DNA from: an uncultured Collinsella sp.
GTDB taxonomy: Bacteria > Actinomycetota > Coriobacteriia > Coriobacteriales > Coriobacteriaceae
Direction: 5' to 3'
Length of the DNA stretch: 64,000 bases
NCBI GenBank assembly: GCA_937934165.1
Contig: CALGZX010000082.1
Span: forward strand, 18,381-82,380
Below are positions 1 to 9,426 of the stretch, one piece after another (the first letter of the stretch is position 1; each line of letters starts with the position of its first letter). Below the pieces are notes generated by a model. The model was not told the origin of the DNA. It did not search any database and saw only the letters and a list, made by a program, of their open reading frames with translations. Made by a program: the position numbers and the translations under genes.

Positions 1-792
1 ATGCAGAAGGAGAACGAGATCTTTTCGAGTGATAACGCGCTGTGGGAAAAGGTATTCAATGCGGCAAATAAAGACTCGGCAATGATTGAGGACGGCAGCA
101 ATTACGGCGATTTCCTGCTCAAGACCATTGACGGCGCCAAGGATGAGTTCACGGCGGATGAGCTTAAGACGCTCAAGGCCGGTGCACAGCAGATCAAGGA
201 GATCGAGGACAAGCTCGAGAGCCTGGAGAAGGAGTTTCCCGGCTGTGGAAGCACGCCGAGTGCAGGCGAGAGCGTCGACGCTTCGACCGCTGGCATGACG
301 GCTGGTACCAATGCTTCGAGCGAGGCGACGAAGTTCCCCAGTTTTACGGGCAAGGACCTGGATGGCAACGACGTGAGCAGCGACGAGCTGTTCTCCAAGA
401 ACAAGGTCACCGTCATGAACTTCTGGTTCACCACTTGCAAGCCGTGCGTGGGCGAGCTGGGCGATCTTGAGGACCTGAATAAGGAGCTTGCCAAGAAGGG
501 CGGCCAGGTCGTGGGCGTCAATTCCTTTACGCTCGATGGCAACAAGGGCGAGATTGCAGATGCCAAGGACGTGCTGAGCAAGAAGGGCGTGACGTATAAG
601 AACATCTGGTTCAAGTCGGATAGCGATGCCGGTAAGTTTACGTCAAATTTGTTCTCGTTCCCGACAACGTATGTCATCGATCAGAATGGCAACATCGTAG
701 GGGATCCAATCGTGGGAGCCATTAGCTCCGCTGAGCAGCGCGCAGCGCTCGACAAGCTTATTGACCAGGCGATTGCGAATAGCGAGCAGTAA
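1..792 (+). CDS. TlpA/redoxin-type thioredoxin-like protein, 5' end probably outside the window
   Basis: The last 150 or so residues form a thioredoxin fold of the TlpA/redoxin type, with the motif TTCKPC (Cys146 and Cys149 counted from the first in-window Met) after the strand VTVMNFWF, and the cis-Pro region FSFPTTYVID near residue 222. Such proteins are usually exported and reduce disulfides or support cytochrome maturation. Residues 1-110 are charged and then Ser/Thr/Ala-rich, like a linker. There is no signal peptide at the first Met and no ribosome binding site can be seen, so the true start is probably upstream of base 1. The fold is clear but the partner is unknown. Confidence 0.75.
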   Translation: MQKENEIFSSDNALWEKVFNAANKDSAMIEDGSNYGDFLLKTIDGAKDEFTADELKTLKAGAQQIKEIEDKLESLEKEFPGCGSTPSAGESVDASTAGMTAGTNASSEATKFPSFTGKDLDGNDVSSDELFSKNKVTVMNFWFTTCKPCVGELGDLEDLNKELAKKGGQVVGVNSFTLDGNKGEIADAKDVLSKKGVTYKNIWFKSDSDAGKFTSNLFSFPTTYVIDQNGNIVGDPIVGAISSAEQRAALDKLIDQAIANSEQ

Positions 793-871
793 AAAACGCG
801 TAAAGCATGGCGAAGATCGTGCACCGCTGTGCGAAGTAGTCTGCTGCCTTTCAAGATAAGCTCCACCATAT

Positions 872-899
872 AGAGGTCCCGCTCGGGACCTCTTCTTTT
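872..899 (+). terminator. Rho-independent terminator
   Basis: A 9-bp perfect stem (AGAGGTCCC / GGGACCTCT) with a 4-nt loop is followed by TCTTTT. It lies about 80 bases after the thioredoxin-like gene. Confidence 0.8.
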
Positions 900-1046
900 G
901 GGCGCCGTCCCGTTCGTTTTTTGGCGCGGTTCCCTACATTCCTCACTGGTTCCGGCAAAAAATGGGGATAGAGTAGGACAAACGCGTCGAATACGAACGG
1001 CGGGGGAGAGCGGGTGAACGTGCCCGCGTGGGAGAGGTTGCCGTCC

Positions 1047-4000
1047 ATGCTGGAGCTCAAAGGTATTTGCAAAAGGTACGTTACGCAGTCGTTTACGCAG
1101 GTGGCGCTCGACAACGTAAGCCTGTCTTTTCGCGATAACGAGTTCGTGGCCATTCTGGGTCCCTCGGGCTCGGGCAAAACGACGATGCTCAACGTTATCG
1201 GCGGGCTCGATCATTTCGATTCCGGCGACCTGCTGATCGACGGTATTTCGACCAAGGATTTTCACGATCGCGATTGGGATGCCTATCGCAATAACCGCAT
1301 CGGCTTTGTGTTCCAGAGCTATAACCTCATTCCGCATCAGACCATTTTGGAAAACGTGGAGCTGGCGCTTACGCTCACGGGCGTGGGGCATGCCGAGCGT
1401 CGCCAGCGTGCGCGCGAGGCGTTGGAGAAAGTCGGCTTGGGCGAGCACGTTAACAAGCGCCCGAGCCAGCTATCGGGCGGGCAGATGCAGCGCGTGGCCA
1501 TTGCCCGCGCCCTGATCAATGACCCTGAGATCGTCCTTGCCGACGAGCCGACTGGCGCTTTGGATTCAACGACATCCGTGCAGGTTATGGATTTGCTCAA
1601 AGAAGTTGCGCGCGACCGTCTGGTCATCATGGTCACGCACAATCCCGACCTGGCATACCAATACGCCACGCGCATCGTCAACCTGGCGGACGGCAAGATC
1701 ACCGATGATTCCGATCCTTTCGATGTCGCTGACGCCACGCGCCGCGAGGCCAAGCCTACGCGCAAAACCTCGATGAGCTTTGTGACGGCGCTGGGGCTTT
1801 CTGCCCGAAACCTCATGACCAAGAAGGGCCGCACGGCCATGACGGCCTTTGCGGGCTCGATTGGCATTATCGGTATCGCGGCGATTCTGGCGCTGTCCAA
1901 CGGCGTAAACGGCTACATCAAAAAGGTCGAGGAGGATACGCTCTCGAGCTACCAACTCACCATTTCCAAGCAGGATTACGACCTGTCGTCCATGATGGGC
2001 GGACAGGGGGCCACGGATGATGGCTCGTCTGAAAGCGTGGACTCGTCCGACGACAGTGCCGGCGGCAAGGCTAAGGGAACCGATAAGATTCCCGTGGTCA
2101 CGGCCGTAAGGGATATGTTCGCAAGTGTTAAATCTAACGATATGACGAGCTTTAAGGCATGGCTTGACGACGGCGGCGATGGTATCGACAAAGAGGTCAA
2201 CGCCATCCAGTACGGCTACGGTGTATCGCCGGTTGTCTATCGTGCCGGCAAGGGCGATGAGAAGCCTGTCCGGCTGGTGCCCAACGCCATGACTGAGGCC
2301 ATGAGCGGAGGCGCGAGCTCGGCGGCAACGGTGAGCATGGAATCCATGGGAACCTCGGTCTTTAACGAGATGATTGACGACCAGAGCCTGCTCGACAGCC
2401 AGTACGATGTCGTGGCGGGGCATTGGCCTACGTCTGCTAACGAAGCCGTGATGGTGCTTTCGAGCCGTGGCACGGTGGGCGACTACACGCTCTACAGCAT
2501 CGGCGCGCTGGATATCAATGAGCTCAACGATCTGGTAAACAGCGCTATGACGGCTGACGGTGGGGTCGAAACGCCCGAGACCGGCACCGAATTTACCTAC
2601 GACGATGCGCTGTCCACGACGTTTAAGGTGCTGTCGCCGGCCGATGCGTATCGCAAAAACGAAGAGACCGGCATATGGACCGATATGTCTGGCGACACCG
2701 ACTTTATGGCCGCCAAGGTTGCCGACGGTATCGACGTGCACATTGTGGGCGTGGTGCGACCCAACGAGACCGCCAACGCGAGCGCGTTGTCCCCGGGCAT
2801 TGCCTACACGCATGCGCTGACTCGCCAGCTTATGGAGCGCGCCGCAAATTCGCAGATTGTGCAGGAGCAGCTTGCCCACCCCGAGACGGATGTCTTTACG
2901 GGCAAAACCTTCGACGAACTGCAAGGCGAGGCCAAGCAAGGCGTTGATCTGGGCAGCATGTTTAGTGTGGACGAGGCGGCGCTGAAGAGTGCGTTTTCGT
3001 TCGATACATCTGCGCTCTCGGGTGCAGCCAGCGGTATGGACCTTTCTGGCATCGATCTGTCGGGGCTGGACATTGACCTTTCGGGCGTTGGCAAGGACAT
3101 CGACTTCAGCGACATCATGGCAAAAGCGCCAACCCCAGATTTCTCGGGTATCTTTGACGGTCTGGAACTCACGCCCGAGCAAATGCAGCAGGTGGGAACA
3201 CTGGCCAACCAGCTGTTTGAGGGCTTTTTGCAGTCTGATCAGTTTAAGGCGCTGACACCCGATGATCTTAAGGACGCGTCAAAGCTCGCCGCCGCATTCT
3301 CGACGTATCTTGAGAATGATGCCGCAGCCCAGCAATGCCTAGCTCAGCTCAAGGCCCTCGGCGGCGATGCCCTAGCAGAGCGCCTGGAACAGGCGATGAC
3401 CGACTATGTGCAAAAGCAGCTGGCTCCGTATCTGCAGCAGGCTATGGATCAGGTGATGAAGTCGATCAGCGAGCAGATAGCGTCGACGGTATCGTCCCAG
3501 CTCAAGGCGGGCGCGGCAGGGCTCATGGACCAGATGGCGACGCAGATGTCTTCGAGTTTTGCCAACCTGGCGAGCGCCATGCACGTGGATGCGAACGCCT
3601 TTGCCCGCGCCATCCATTTCAACATGGACGCCGAGGACCTGAGTTCGCTCATGATGAGCTATGCCAAGGCTTCGAAGCTCACCTACGACAACAATCTGAC
3701 CACGTTGGGCTATGCGGATGAGGCAGACCCCATCTCGGTTAAGATTTTCCCGCGCGACTTTGAGGCCAAGGAGCGCGTGCTCGATCACATCGATGCGTAC
3801 AACAAGCAGGTCAAAGCCGCTGGCCACGATGATCGGGCAATTTCGTACACCGACTACATGGGCATCATCATGGGCTCGGTGACCGACATCGTGAACACCA
3901 TCAGCTTGGTGCTCATCGCATTCGTGAGTATCAGCCTGGTGGTGAGCTCCATCATGATCGGCATCATCACGTACATCAGCGTGCTGGAGCGCAAAAAGGA

Positions 4001-4301
4001 GATTGGCATTCTGCGTGCGATTGGCGCGTCGAAGCGCAACGTGGCAAACGTGTTCAACGCCGAGACCTTTATCGAGGGCCTCATTGCCGGCGTCTTTGCT
4101 GTTGTCGTCGTGGTGCTCGTGAGCTTCCCGGTTAATACCTGGGCGCTTGCGGCCAAACAGGTCCCCAACCTAATGAGTCTGCCCGTGCAGGATGCGTTGG
4201 TGCTCATCGCGATTTCGGTGCTGCTGACGGTTGTTGCCGGCCTGCTGCCCGCCCGCAGCGCGTCCAGGAAGGATCCCGTGGAGGCCCTTCGCTCCGAATA
4301 A
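1047..4301 (+). CDS. ABC transporter, MacB/LolD-type ATPase fused to an FtsX-family permease
   Basis: A 1084-aa protein. The N-terminal ATPase (about 1-230) has Walker A GPSGSGKT at residues 38-45, the signature LSGGQ and Walker [12 protein letters not shown]. Its first membrane segment follows near residues 260-285. A very large extracytoplasmic part of roughly 600 residues comes next, including a DLSG-rich repeat stretch and long amphipathic helices. The protein ends with three membrane segments of the FtsX type, including the cytoplasmic loop [16 protein letters not shown]. This is a mechanotransmission-type ABC protein, likely involved in export of peptides, drugs or lipoproteins. ATG 1047 is preferred because the ATPase domain begins there and GGGAGAGG lies upstream; GTG 1014 is an in-frame alternative. 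The substrate is unknown. Confidence 0.88.
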   Translation: MLELKGICKRYVTQSFTQVALDNVSLSFRDNEFVAILGPSGSGKTTMLNVIGGLDHFDSGDLLIDGISTKDFHDRDWDAYRNNRIGFVFQSYNLIPHQTILENVELALTLTGVGHAERRQRAREALEKVGLGEHVNKRPSQLSGGQMQRVAIARALINDPEIVLADEPTGALDSTTSVQVMDLLKEVARDRLVIMVTHNPDLAYQYATRIVNLADGKITDDSDPFDVADATRREAKPTRKTSMSFVTALGLSARNLMTKKGRTAMTAFAGSIGIIGIAAILALSNGVNGYIKKVEEDTLSSYQLTISKQDYDLSSMMGGQGATDDGSSESVDSSDDSAGGKAKGTDKIPVVTAVRDMFASVKSNDMTSFKAWLDDGGDGIDKEVNAIQYGYGVSPVVYRAGKGDEKPVRLVPNAMTEAMSGGASSAATVSMESMGTSVFNEMIDDQSLLDSQYDVVAGHWPTSANEAVMVLSSRGTVGDYTLYSIGALDINELNDLVNSAMTADGGVETPETGTEFTYDDALSTTFKVLSPADAYRKNEETGIWTDMSGDTDFMAAKVADGIDVHIVGVVRPNETANASALSPGIAYTHALTRQLMERAANSQIVQEQLAHPETDVFTGKTFDELQGEAKQGVDLGSMFSVDEAALKSAFSFDTSALSGAASGMDLSGIDLSGLDIDLSGVGKDIDFSDIMAKAPTPDFSGIFDGLELTPEQMQQVGTLANQLFEGFLQSDQFKALTPDDLKDASKLAAAFSTYLENDAAAQQCLAQLKALGGDALAERLEQAMTDYVQKQLAPYLQQAMDQVMKSISEQIASTVSSQLKAGAAGLMDQMATQMSSSFANLASAMHVDANAFARAIHFNMDAEDLSSLMMSYAKASKLTYDNNLTTLGYADEADPISVKIFPRDFEAKERVLDHIDAYNKQVKAAGHDDRAISYTDYMGIIMGSVTDIVNTISLVLIAFVSISLVVSSIMIGIITYISVLERKKEIGILRAIGASKRNVANVFNAETFIEGLIAGVFAVVVVVLVSFPVNTWALAAKQVPNLMSLPVQDALVLIAISVLLTVVAGLLPARSASRKDPVEALRSE

Positions 4302-4331
4302 TGTGGCAAAGGGGCAGTCCCTTTGCCACGT
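4301..4331. repeat. Palindromic repeat, family B copy 1 (terminator-like)
   Basis: Arms GTGGCAAAGGG (4303-4313) and CCCTTTGCCAC (4319-4329) enclose GCAGT. The element begins at the stop codon of the ABC transporter. Two further copies lie at 34181-34213 and 39144-39178. It may also stop transcription. Confidence 0.8.
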
Positions 4332-4354
4332 TCGTTGATATGAGAGAAGAGTAG

Positions 4355-5308
4355 ATGATTCTATCGTTGGCCCCTATGGAGGGGATTACCGGGCATGTGT
4401 TCCGTCGCGTGCATGCGGAGTGCTTCGGTGCACTCGATTGCTATTACACGCCGTTTTTGCCGCCGCCGCGGGTGGGAAACCGCTTTGGCGGCAAGGCGTT
4501 TAAGGAGATCGATCCTGCCAACAACCAGGGGCTCAACGTAGTGCCCCAGCTCATGTCCAAGAACGCGGACGAGTTTGTGTGGGCGGCACAGGTGCTCGCC
4601 GACATGGGCTACCGCGAGGTCAATCTCAACCTTGGCTGCCCCTCGGGAACGGTTGTCGCCAAGGGCAAGGGCTCGGGTTTCTTGCGCAATCTCGACGAGC
4701 TCGAGGCGTTCTTAAGCGATGTGTGCGAGCGGTCGCCGTTGCCGGTATCGGTAAAGACCAGGCTGGGGTTGGAACGCGATGACGAGTATGAACGTGTGCT
4801 CGATCTGTATTGCCGCATGCCGTTGGCAGAGCTGATTGTGCACCCGCGCGTACAGAAGGACCGTTATACGGGCTCGCCGCGCAAGGAGTTTTACGGCGAG
4901 ACGCTGGAGCGTGCGCCGTTTCCGGTGGCCTATAACGGCGACATTTTCGATCTTGAGGATATGGACGCGCTGGCGGAGGCCTATCCCGACACGCGCCATG
5001 TAATGCTAGGGCGTGGCCTGCTCGCGAACCCCGCGCTGGCTCGCATGGTTAAGGGCGGTCCTGCTGCCACGGCAGCCGAACTGCAGCGTTTCCACGACAC
5101 TCTGTTTGCGGTCTATGCAGAAGAGATTGGCGGCAACGCGGTCTTTCGTATGAAGGAGTGGTGGTTCTACGCCAAGTGCGCTTTCGCTGACCCCGCTACC
5201 GTTCACAAGCTCGTACGTAAGACCAAAAAAGTCGACGAATACCGCGCCGCCGTCGAGCGCGTCTTTCGCGAGCAGCCACTCGCACCCATAGCTCGCTTCC
5301 GCGGCTAG
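4355..5308 (+). CDS. tRNA-dihydrouridine synthase family protein
   Basis: A 317-aa FMN-dependent TIM-barrel enzyme of COG0042, which reduces uridine to dihydrouridine in tRNA. It begins with the flavin-binding LAPMEGITG. The active-site cysteine is in NLGCPSG (Cys95), and HPR and GRGLLANP are the later FMN-phosphate regions. GAGAGAAGAG precedes the ATG at a normal distance. The length is typical. Which D-loop position it modifies cannot be read from the sequence, so no dusA/B/C symbol is given. Confidence 0.88.
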   Translation: MILSLAPMEGITGHVFRRVHAECFGALDCYYTPFLPPPRVGNRFGGKAFKEIDPANNQGLNVVPQLMSKNADEFVWAAQVLADMGYREVNLNLGCPSGTVVAKGKGSGFLRNLDELEAFLSDVCERSPLPVSVKTRLGLERDDEYERVLDLYCRMPLAELIVHPRVQKDRYTGSPRKEFYGETLERAPFPVAYNGDIFDLEDMDALAEAYPDTRHVMLGRGLLANPALARMVKGGPAATAAELQRFHDTLFAVYAEEIGGNAVFRMKEWWFYAKCAFADPATVHKLVRKTKKVDEYRAAVERVFREQPLAPIARFRG

Positions 5309-5317
5309 TTAGACATC

Positions 5318-5363
5318 GGGGACGTTCTTTAACGACTAGTCATTTAAGAACGTCCCCAATGAC
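5318..5363. repeat. Palindromic repeat, family A copy 1
   Basis: GGGGACGTTCTT and its inverse AAGAACGTCCCC (5346-5357) enclose a segment carrying ACTAGTCATT, which has a second inverse, AATGACTA, just downstream. It sits between the dihydrouridine synthase and the convergent glutaredoxin gene. Related copies lie at 12330-12420 and 24664-24747. Confidence 0.8.
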
Positions 5364-5377
5364 TATGTTGCAAAAGC

Positions 5378-5432
5378 TGTACACCAGCATCCAAAGATGT
5401 CGAAAAATGTCGACTTTGGATGCTGGTGTACA
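5378..5432. repeat. Perfect 19-bp inverted repeat
   Basis: The 19-base arms 5378-5396 and 5414-5432 (left arm begins TGTACACCAGCATCC) are perfectly complementary and separated by 17 bases. The hairpin lies between converging genes, where it could terminate both transcripts, although neither side has a clear T tract. It is unrelated in sequence to the three repeat families. Confidence 0.75.
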
Positions 5433-5479
5433 TGTTTAGGCCGTATGGGGTGGGGCCTTGGACGGACGGGATGCGCGTA

Positions 5480-5725
5480 CTAGAGCAGGTTCTCCTGTAC
5501 CCACGCGATGATGTCGCTCGACTCGTAGAGTGGCTTGCCGTCGATGAACAGGCAGGGAACCTGGCGTTTTCCGCCGACGGAGATAAGCGTTTGCTCGGCA
5601 TCGGAATCGGTCGAGATATTGCGTTCAGGAATGGTCACGCCGTTATCGGCCAAAAAGCGCTTGACCTTTATGCAGTACGGGCAGCCGGTCATAACGAATA
5701 GCGTGAGCTCATGATTAGTAGCCAT
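5480..5725 (-). CDS. Glutaredoxin-like thiol-disulfide protein
   Basis: An 81-aa thioredoxin-fold protein with the dithiol CPYC near residue 15 (MTGCPYC), cis-Pro at VPCLF and the C-terminal IDGKPLYESSDI helix typical of glutaredoxins. It probably reduces protein or low-molecular-weight disulfides in the cytoplasm. The start at 5725 follows GGAG; a longer reading to 5764 lacks family sequence. It lies 51 bases downstream of the HTH/TipAS regulator on the same strand, so co-transcription is plausible. Confidence 0.85.
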   Translation of the reverse strand: MATNHELTLFVMTGCPYCIKVKRFLADNGVTIPERNISTDSDAEQTLISVGGKRQVPCLFIDGKPLYESSDIIAWVQENLL

Positions 5726-5776
5726 AGGTCTCCAATCGGTTGCGGTTTTGATTGAAATACCCAAAGCCGCCGCGGT

Positions 5777-6604
5777 CTATGCGCGCGTCAACGACGACTC
5801 GATGGCCTGGACCAGAAACGCCGTGGCTCCGGTGCCGCAGGGCTTGTCGTAGTAGTCAACAAAGCGCTGGTCGGCAAGATAACCATTGGCGAGGCCCAGG
5901 TACGCTTCGTTCTGGGGTTCGCGTCCCCAGTTGAGACCAATCCAACGACGATGCATCGCGACAAGCTTGCGAGCCTCGCTTCCATTCGCATCGCCATCGC
6001 CCATGGCAATCGAGAGTTGGCCCAGAATAGCGCGTTCAAGTTCCTTCATGTCGTTCCATGTCTCGGGGTCCATGTCCAGCAGTGCTTCGTTTGCTGCGTC
6101 GATCGCCTCGTCGCCGTAGCGCTTCCGGGCTTCGGCGCCGTAGCGCTCTTCGTTTTCCTGCACGGTGCGCCAGCGCTCCAGTTGCGGCAGGACGGCGCCC
6201 ATGAGCGAGACGGCTTCGTCGAGCGACATGCCGGTGTTTTGTGCCAGGCGCGGGGCACAATCCTCAATCATTGCCTCCATGGTGGTGTCATAGGTGTACT
6301 TGCCGTGGTCGTAGCACCACTTGCAGTAATGATCGGTCGCGGTGCCCGTGGCATCGGTGCCGCAGTCGTCGGGCGTGAGTATCATGCCGCAGCTCTGACA
6401 ATAGTGCTCGGGCATTTCGAGCAGATGAGACAGGGGCTCGCCAGTCACGGCGGCGATGAGCTTCATCATGTCGATGCCCGGGGTGACTTCGCCGCGCTCC
6501 CAACGGCTGATGGCCTGGCGTGTGACGAAGAGCTTAGCGGCGAGCTGCTCTTGGGTAAGGTGATGGGCGCGACGGATGGCAATGAGCTTTTCTGCAAAGG
6601 CCAT
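5777..6604 (-). CDS. XRE-family regulator with zinc ribbon and TipAS-like ligand domain
   Basis: A 275-aa protein with three parts. Residues 5-60 are a Cro/CI-type helix-turn-helix (LTQEQLAAKLFVTRQAISRW). Residues 64-105 are a zinc ribbon with Cys69, Cys72, Cys94 and Cys97 (YCQSCGM, YCKWCY). Residues 155-272 resemble the TipAS antibiotic-recognition domain, with the features HRRWI, YLGLANGYLADQRFVDYYD and a C-terminal helix. TipAS is classically fused to a MerR helix-turn-helix, so an XRE version is unusual. The start follows AAAGGAGCC. The downstream glutaredoxin suggests a drug- or redox-responsive unit, but the ligand is unknown. Confidence 0.85.
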   Translation of the reverse strand: MAFAEKLIAIRRAHHLTQEQLAAKLFVTRQAISRWERGEVTPGIDMMKLIAAVTGEPLSHLLEMPEHYCQSCGMILTPDDCGTDATGTATDHYCKWCYDHGKYTYDTTMEAMIEDCAPRLAQNTGMSLDEAVSLMGAVLPQLERWRTVQENEERYGAEARKRYGDEAIDAANEALLDMDPETWNDMKELERAILGQLSIAMGDGDANGSEARKLVAMHRRWIGLNWGREPQNEAYLGLANGYLADQRFVDYYDKPCGTGATAFLVQAIESSLTRA

Positions 6605-6732
6605 AATGGCTCCTTTCTGCTGGTTGATGGCTTAAGCATACGCGGCGGCAGGCGCCCTTCCAAGCAACCGTTGGTTGCACGACAGGAGTCCGCGGCGAAG
6701 AATTGCGCGCAACGCCCCGCGCCTCCATGCCG

Positions 6733-6738
6733 TACAAT
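6733..6738 (+). promoter_or_regulatory. -10 element TACAAT of trmO
   Basis: TACAAT lies only 7 bases before ATG 6746. If it is used, the transcript would begin at or next to the start codon and be leaderless. No convincing -35 box is visible. Confidence 0.4.
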
Positions 6739-6745
6739 GACCGGC

Positions 6746-7483
6746 ATGGAACCTATCGCACACATACATACCGACCTGCCGCAGAAGTTCGGCATTCCGC
6801 GCAACAGCTTTTTGGCGCCCCATCTGCAGGGGCGCATCGTCTTTGAGCCGGAATTTGCCTCCAATGCAGCAGTTGAGGGTCTGGACTCCTTCTCTCACCT
6901 GTGGCTGCTGTGGCGCTTCGAAAATGGAACGCCCGGCGGCACGGCTAAAGACATAGCTGCCGATGCCAAGTCGCAGGACAGGTCCGGCACCAACGCAAAA
7001 TGGTCGAAAACCGTGCGTCCGCCGCGTCTGGGCGGAGCCGAACGTGTGGGAGTGTTTGCCACACGCAGTCCGTTTCGCCCTAACCCCATCGGGCTCACCT
7101 GCGTTAAGCTCGACCGCGTGGAGCTTACCGACGACGGCCCCATCATCCATGTGCTGGGGGCCGATCTGCGCGACGGCACGCCCATCTACGACATTAAGCC
7201 CTACATTCCGTTTGCGGACTGCCACCCGGATGCAACGGGCGGCTGGATTGAGGGTGCTCCGTGGCAAGAGCTCGATGTTGAGTTCCCGCAAGCGCTTCAA
7301 GACATGGTCCCGCCTGCAAAGCTCCCCGGTCTGGTTGAGGTTCTTCGCCAAGATCCGCGCCGCGCGGGTAGCAAGCACGAGCCAACCCGCATTTACCACT
7401 TGGCTTACGCTGGGCTCGACATATCGTTTACGGTCGACGAAACCCAGCTAACCGTAACCGCCGTCAACGACGCGCAAGACTAA
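6746..7483 (+). CDS. trmO: tRNA (N6-threonylcarbamoyladenosine37-N6)-methyltransferase TrmO
   Basis: A 245-aa single-sheeted beta-barrel methyltransferase of the TrmO (TsaA/YaeB) family, which uses S-adenosylmethionine to methylate t6A37 in tRNA. Family hallmarks are the N-terminal PIAHIHTDLPQKFGIPRNS, the EGLDSFSHLWLLWRF segment, and GVFATRSPFRPNPIGL followed by GADLRDGTPIYDIKPYIPFAD. ATG 6746 matches the family N-terminus; ATG 6737 is three codons upstream and sits inside the -10 box. No Shine-Dalgarno sequence is present, which fits a leaderless mRNA. Confidence 0.92.
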   Translation: MEPIAHIHTDLPQKFGIPRNSFLAPHLQGRIVFEPEFASNAAVEGLDSFSHLWLLWRFENGTPGGTAKDIAADAKSQDRSGTNAKWSKTVRPPRLGGAERVGVFATRSPFRPNPIGLTCVKLDRVELTDDGPIIHVLGADLRDGTPIYDIKPYIPFADCHPDATGGWIEGAPWQELDVEFPQALQDMVPPAKLPGLVEVLRQDPRRAGSKHEPTRIYHLAYAGLDISFTVDETQLTVTAVNDAQD

Positions 7484-7595
7484 CCAGCCATTCGTCCGCA
7501 CCCGTCAAATTAAGCGCCAAACCCCGCGCCAAAACCGTCCACGCTGGTGGACAATAACGCCTACCAAAACAATCAACTTTGCACGGGAGTCCAGC

Positions 7596-8810
7596 ATGAA
7601 ATACGACTTCACTTCAATCATCGACCGCCACGGCATGGACGCCATCGCCGTTGACTCCTGGGGCGAGATCCCCGGTATGGCTCCGAACGCACCCGATGAG
7701 AGCTTCGATCGCATTCCCATGTGGGTGGCCGACATGAATTTTGCCACGGTGCCCACGGTCCAGGAACACATCATTCAGCGTGCCCAGCACCCCATGTTTG
7801 GCTATTTCAATCCGCGCCCCGAGTATTTCGACCGCATCATCGAATGGCAGAGCCGCCGTAATGGCGTCGAGGGCCTGGCACCTGAGCATATTGGCTACGA
7901 AAACGGCGTGCTGGGCGGGGTCGTGTCGACGCTACGCGCGTATGTCCAGCCGGGCGATGCGGTGCTGGTCCATAGCCCCACCTACATTGGTTTTACCAAG
8001 TCTATCGAAGCCGCGGGTTATCGTATTGTCCACAGCCCGCTTAAACTTGACGACCAGGGCGTGTGGCGCATGGACTTTGAGGACATGGAGCGCAAACTCG
8101 CCCAAAACCACATCCATGCCGCGGTGTTCTGCTCGCCGCACAATCCCTGCGGCCGCGTATGGGAGCGCGACGAGATCGAGCGCGCCATGGACATTTATCG
8201 CCAGCACGATTGCGTGGTGATCTCGGACGAGATTTGGTCCGATATCATCCTGCCGGGACACAAGCATATTCCGACGCAGTCGGTAAGCGAGGACGCCCGC
8301 ATGCGCACGGTTGCCCTCTATGCGCCCAGCAAGACGTTCAACCTGGCGGGCCTGGTCGGCAGCTACCACATCATCTATAACGAGACGCTGCGCGACCGCG
8401 TGTGCGCCGTGTCCGACAAGACCCACTACAACGAGATGAACGTCCTCTCTATGCATGCGCTTATCGGTGCCTACCAGCCGCAGGGCTACGAGTGGGTGGA
8501 CGAGCTCAACCAGGTGCTTGCCGGCAATATCGAGTACTTCTGCACGTATGCAGAAAAACACTGGAAGGGCGTCGCGTTTTCACGTCCGCAGGGCACGTAC
8601 ATGGTGTTTATTGACTGCGCCGAGTGGTGCCGCGAGCATGGCCGCGATATTCAGTGGCTGCTCGACGAGGGGGCGCGCGTGGGCGTGGGGTATCAGGACG
8701 GCCGCCCGTTCCATGGACCCTGCCACATTCGTGTGAATCTGGCGCTGCCGCTTTCGCGCGTAAGGGAAGCGTGCGATCGCTTGGACCGCTACGTTTTTAA
8801 TGCACGGTAG
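7596..8810 (+). CDS. PatB/MalY-type pyridoxal-phosphate C-S lyase
   Basis: A 404-aa fold-type I PLP enzyme. The Schiff-base lysine is Lys246 in YAPSKTFNLAGL. Earlier signatures are PMWVADMNFATVPTVQ, HSPTYIGF and the SDEIWSDI aspartate that binds the pyridine nitrogen. MalY/PatB enzymes cleave cystathionine or cysteine to pyruvate, ammonia and a thiol. Length and motifs are complete, and GGGAG precedes the ATG. The gene stands alone. An aminotransferase role is less likely given the MalY-type N-terminus. Confidence 0.88.
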   Translation: MKYDFTSIIDRHGMDAIAVDSWGEIPGMAPNAPDESFDRIPMWVADMNFATVPTVQEHIIQRAQHPMFGYFNPRPEYFDRIIEWQSRRNGVEGLAPEHIGYENGVLGGVVSTLRAYVQPGDAVLVHSPTYIGFTKSIEAAGYRIVHSPLKLDDQGVWRMDFEDMERKLAQNHIHAAVFCSPHNPCGRVWERDEIERAMDIYRQHDCVVISDEIWSDIILPGHKHIPTQSVSEDARMRTVALYAPSKTFNLAGLVGSYHIIYNETLRDRVCAVSDKTHYNEMNVLSMHALIGAYQPQGYEWVDELNQVLAGNIEYFCTYAEKHWKGVAFSRPQGTYMVFIDCAEWCREHGRDIQWLLDEGARVGVGYQDGRPFHGPCHIRVNLALPLSRVREACDRLDRYVFNAR

Positions 8811-8825
8811 GCGTGTGCTGCATGC

Positions 8826-8857
8826 GGGGCCTTCTGCCAAGCCGGCTGGAAGGCCCC
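8826..8857. terminator. Hairpin between converging genes
   Basis: A 9-bp stem GGGGCCTTC / GAAGGCCCC lies between the C-S lyase gene and the oppositely oriented oxidoreductase. Neither side has a clear T tract, so its strength as a terminator is uncertain. Confidence 0.5.
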
Positions 8858-8904
8858 ACATGGTAAAGCATCTGTAGCAATTGGGCGCAGACCTGCTGAG
8901 AGGC

Positions 8905-9384
8905 TTACTTTTCTTGAATCTGCTTGCCGCAAAGATGCTCAATCGTAATCTCGTAGAGCTGGACGCCCTTGATGTCTTTGGCGATTTCCTCTTCGACTTC
9001 CTCGGCAGAAGGGTAGTACTTAAGCGCGAGCTGGCGGACTTTGTCCTCGATAAACGCGGGGGTGTCATTCGCCAGGCGACAACGGCCAAAGACCACGGTA
9101 CTCATAACGTAGGGAGCCCAGTCACCGTCCTGGTACCACTCGTTGCCGTAAACGGTAAAGCAGACCTTGTCATCGCGCTTGAGTGCGTCGACCTTGTGGC
9201 CAGCCTTGGCGCCATGGAAATAAATCTTGTCGTGCTCGTCGTCAAAGAAGTAGTTGACGGGAATGGCGTACGGGTAGCCATCGTCGCCGTTGACGGCAAA
9301 GACGCCGCGCTTGCAGGTAGCGAGCAGTTCGCGCGCTTCCTCGTCAGTGATGGCGCGTTTCTTTCGACGTAAGGGCCTAAACAT
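8905..9384 (-). CDS. Pyridoxamine 5'-phosphate oxidase-like flavoprotein (NimA-type)
   Basis: A 159-aa split-barrel FMN-binding protein of the pyridoxamine phosphate oxidase superfamily. It resembles the NimA/5-nitroimidazole-reductase-like branch (GVFAVNGDDGYPYAIPVNYFFD, IYFHGAKAGHKVD, VCFTVYGNEWY). The C-terminal 25 residues are charged and acidic. ATG 9384 is preferred over 9423 because the conserved part begins at MFRPLRRKKR and a GAAAGGAAA site precedes it. The natural substrate is unknown, and nitroimidazole resistance should not be assumed. Confidence 0.78.
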   Translation of the reverse strand: MFRPLRRKKRAITDEEARELLATCKRGVFAVNGDDGYPYAIPVNYFFDDEHDKIYFHGAKAGHKVDALKRDDKVCFTVYGNEWYQDGDWAPYVMSTVVFGRCRLANDTPAFIEDKVRQLALKYYPSAEEVEEEIAKDIKGVQLYEITIEHLCGKQIQEK

Positions 9385-9426
9385 CGTTGGTTTCCTTTCT
9401 GGTCGTGCGTGGTGGTTGAGCACAAA

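Noticed and set aside
1566..3182. Long minus-strand reading frame opposite the ABC transporter
   Set aside because: It lies entirely inside a clear ABC gene on the plus strand and contains no recognisable domain. GC-rich DNA produces long antisense frames.
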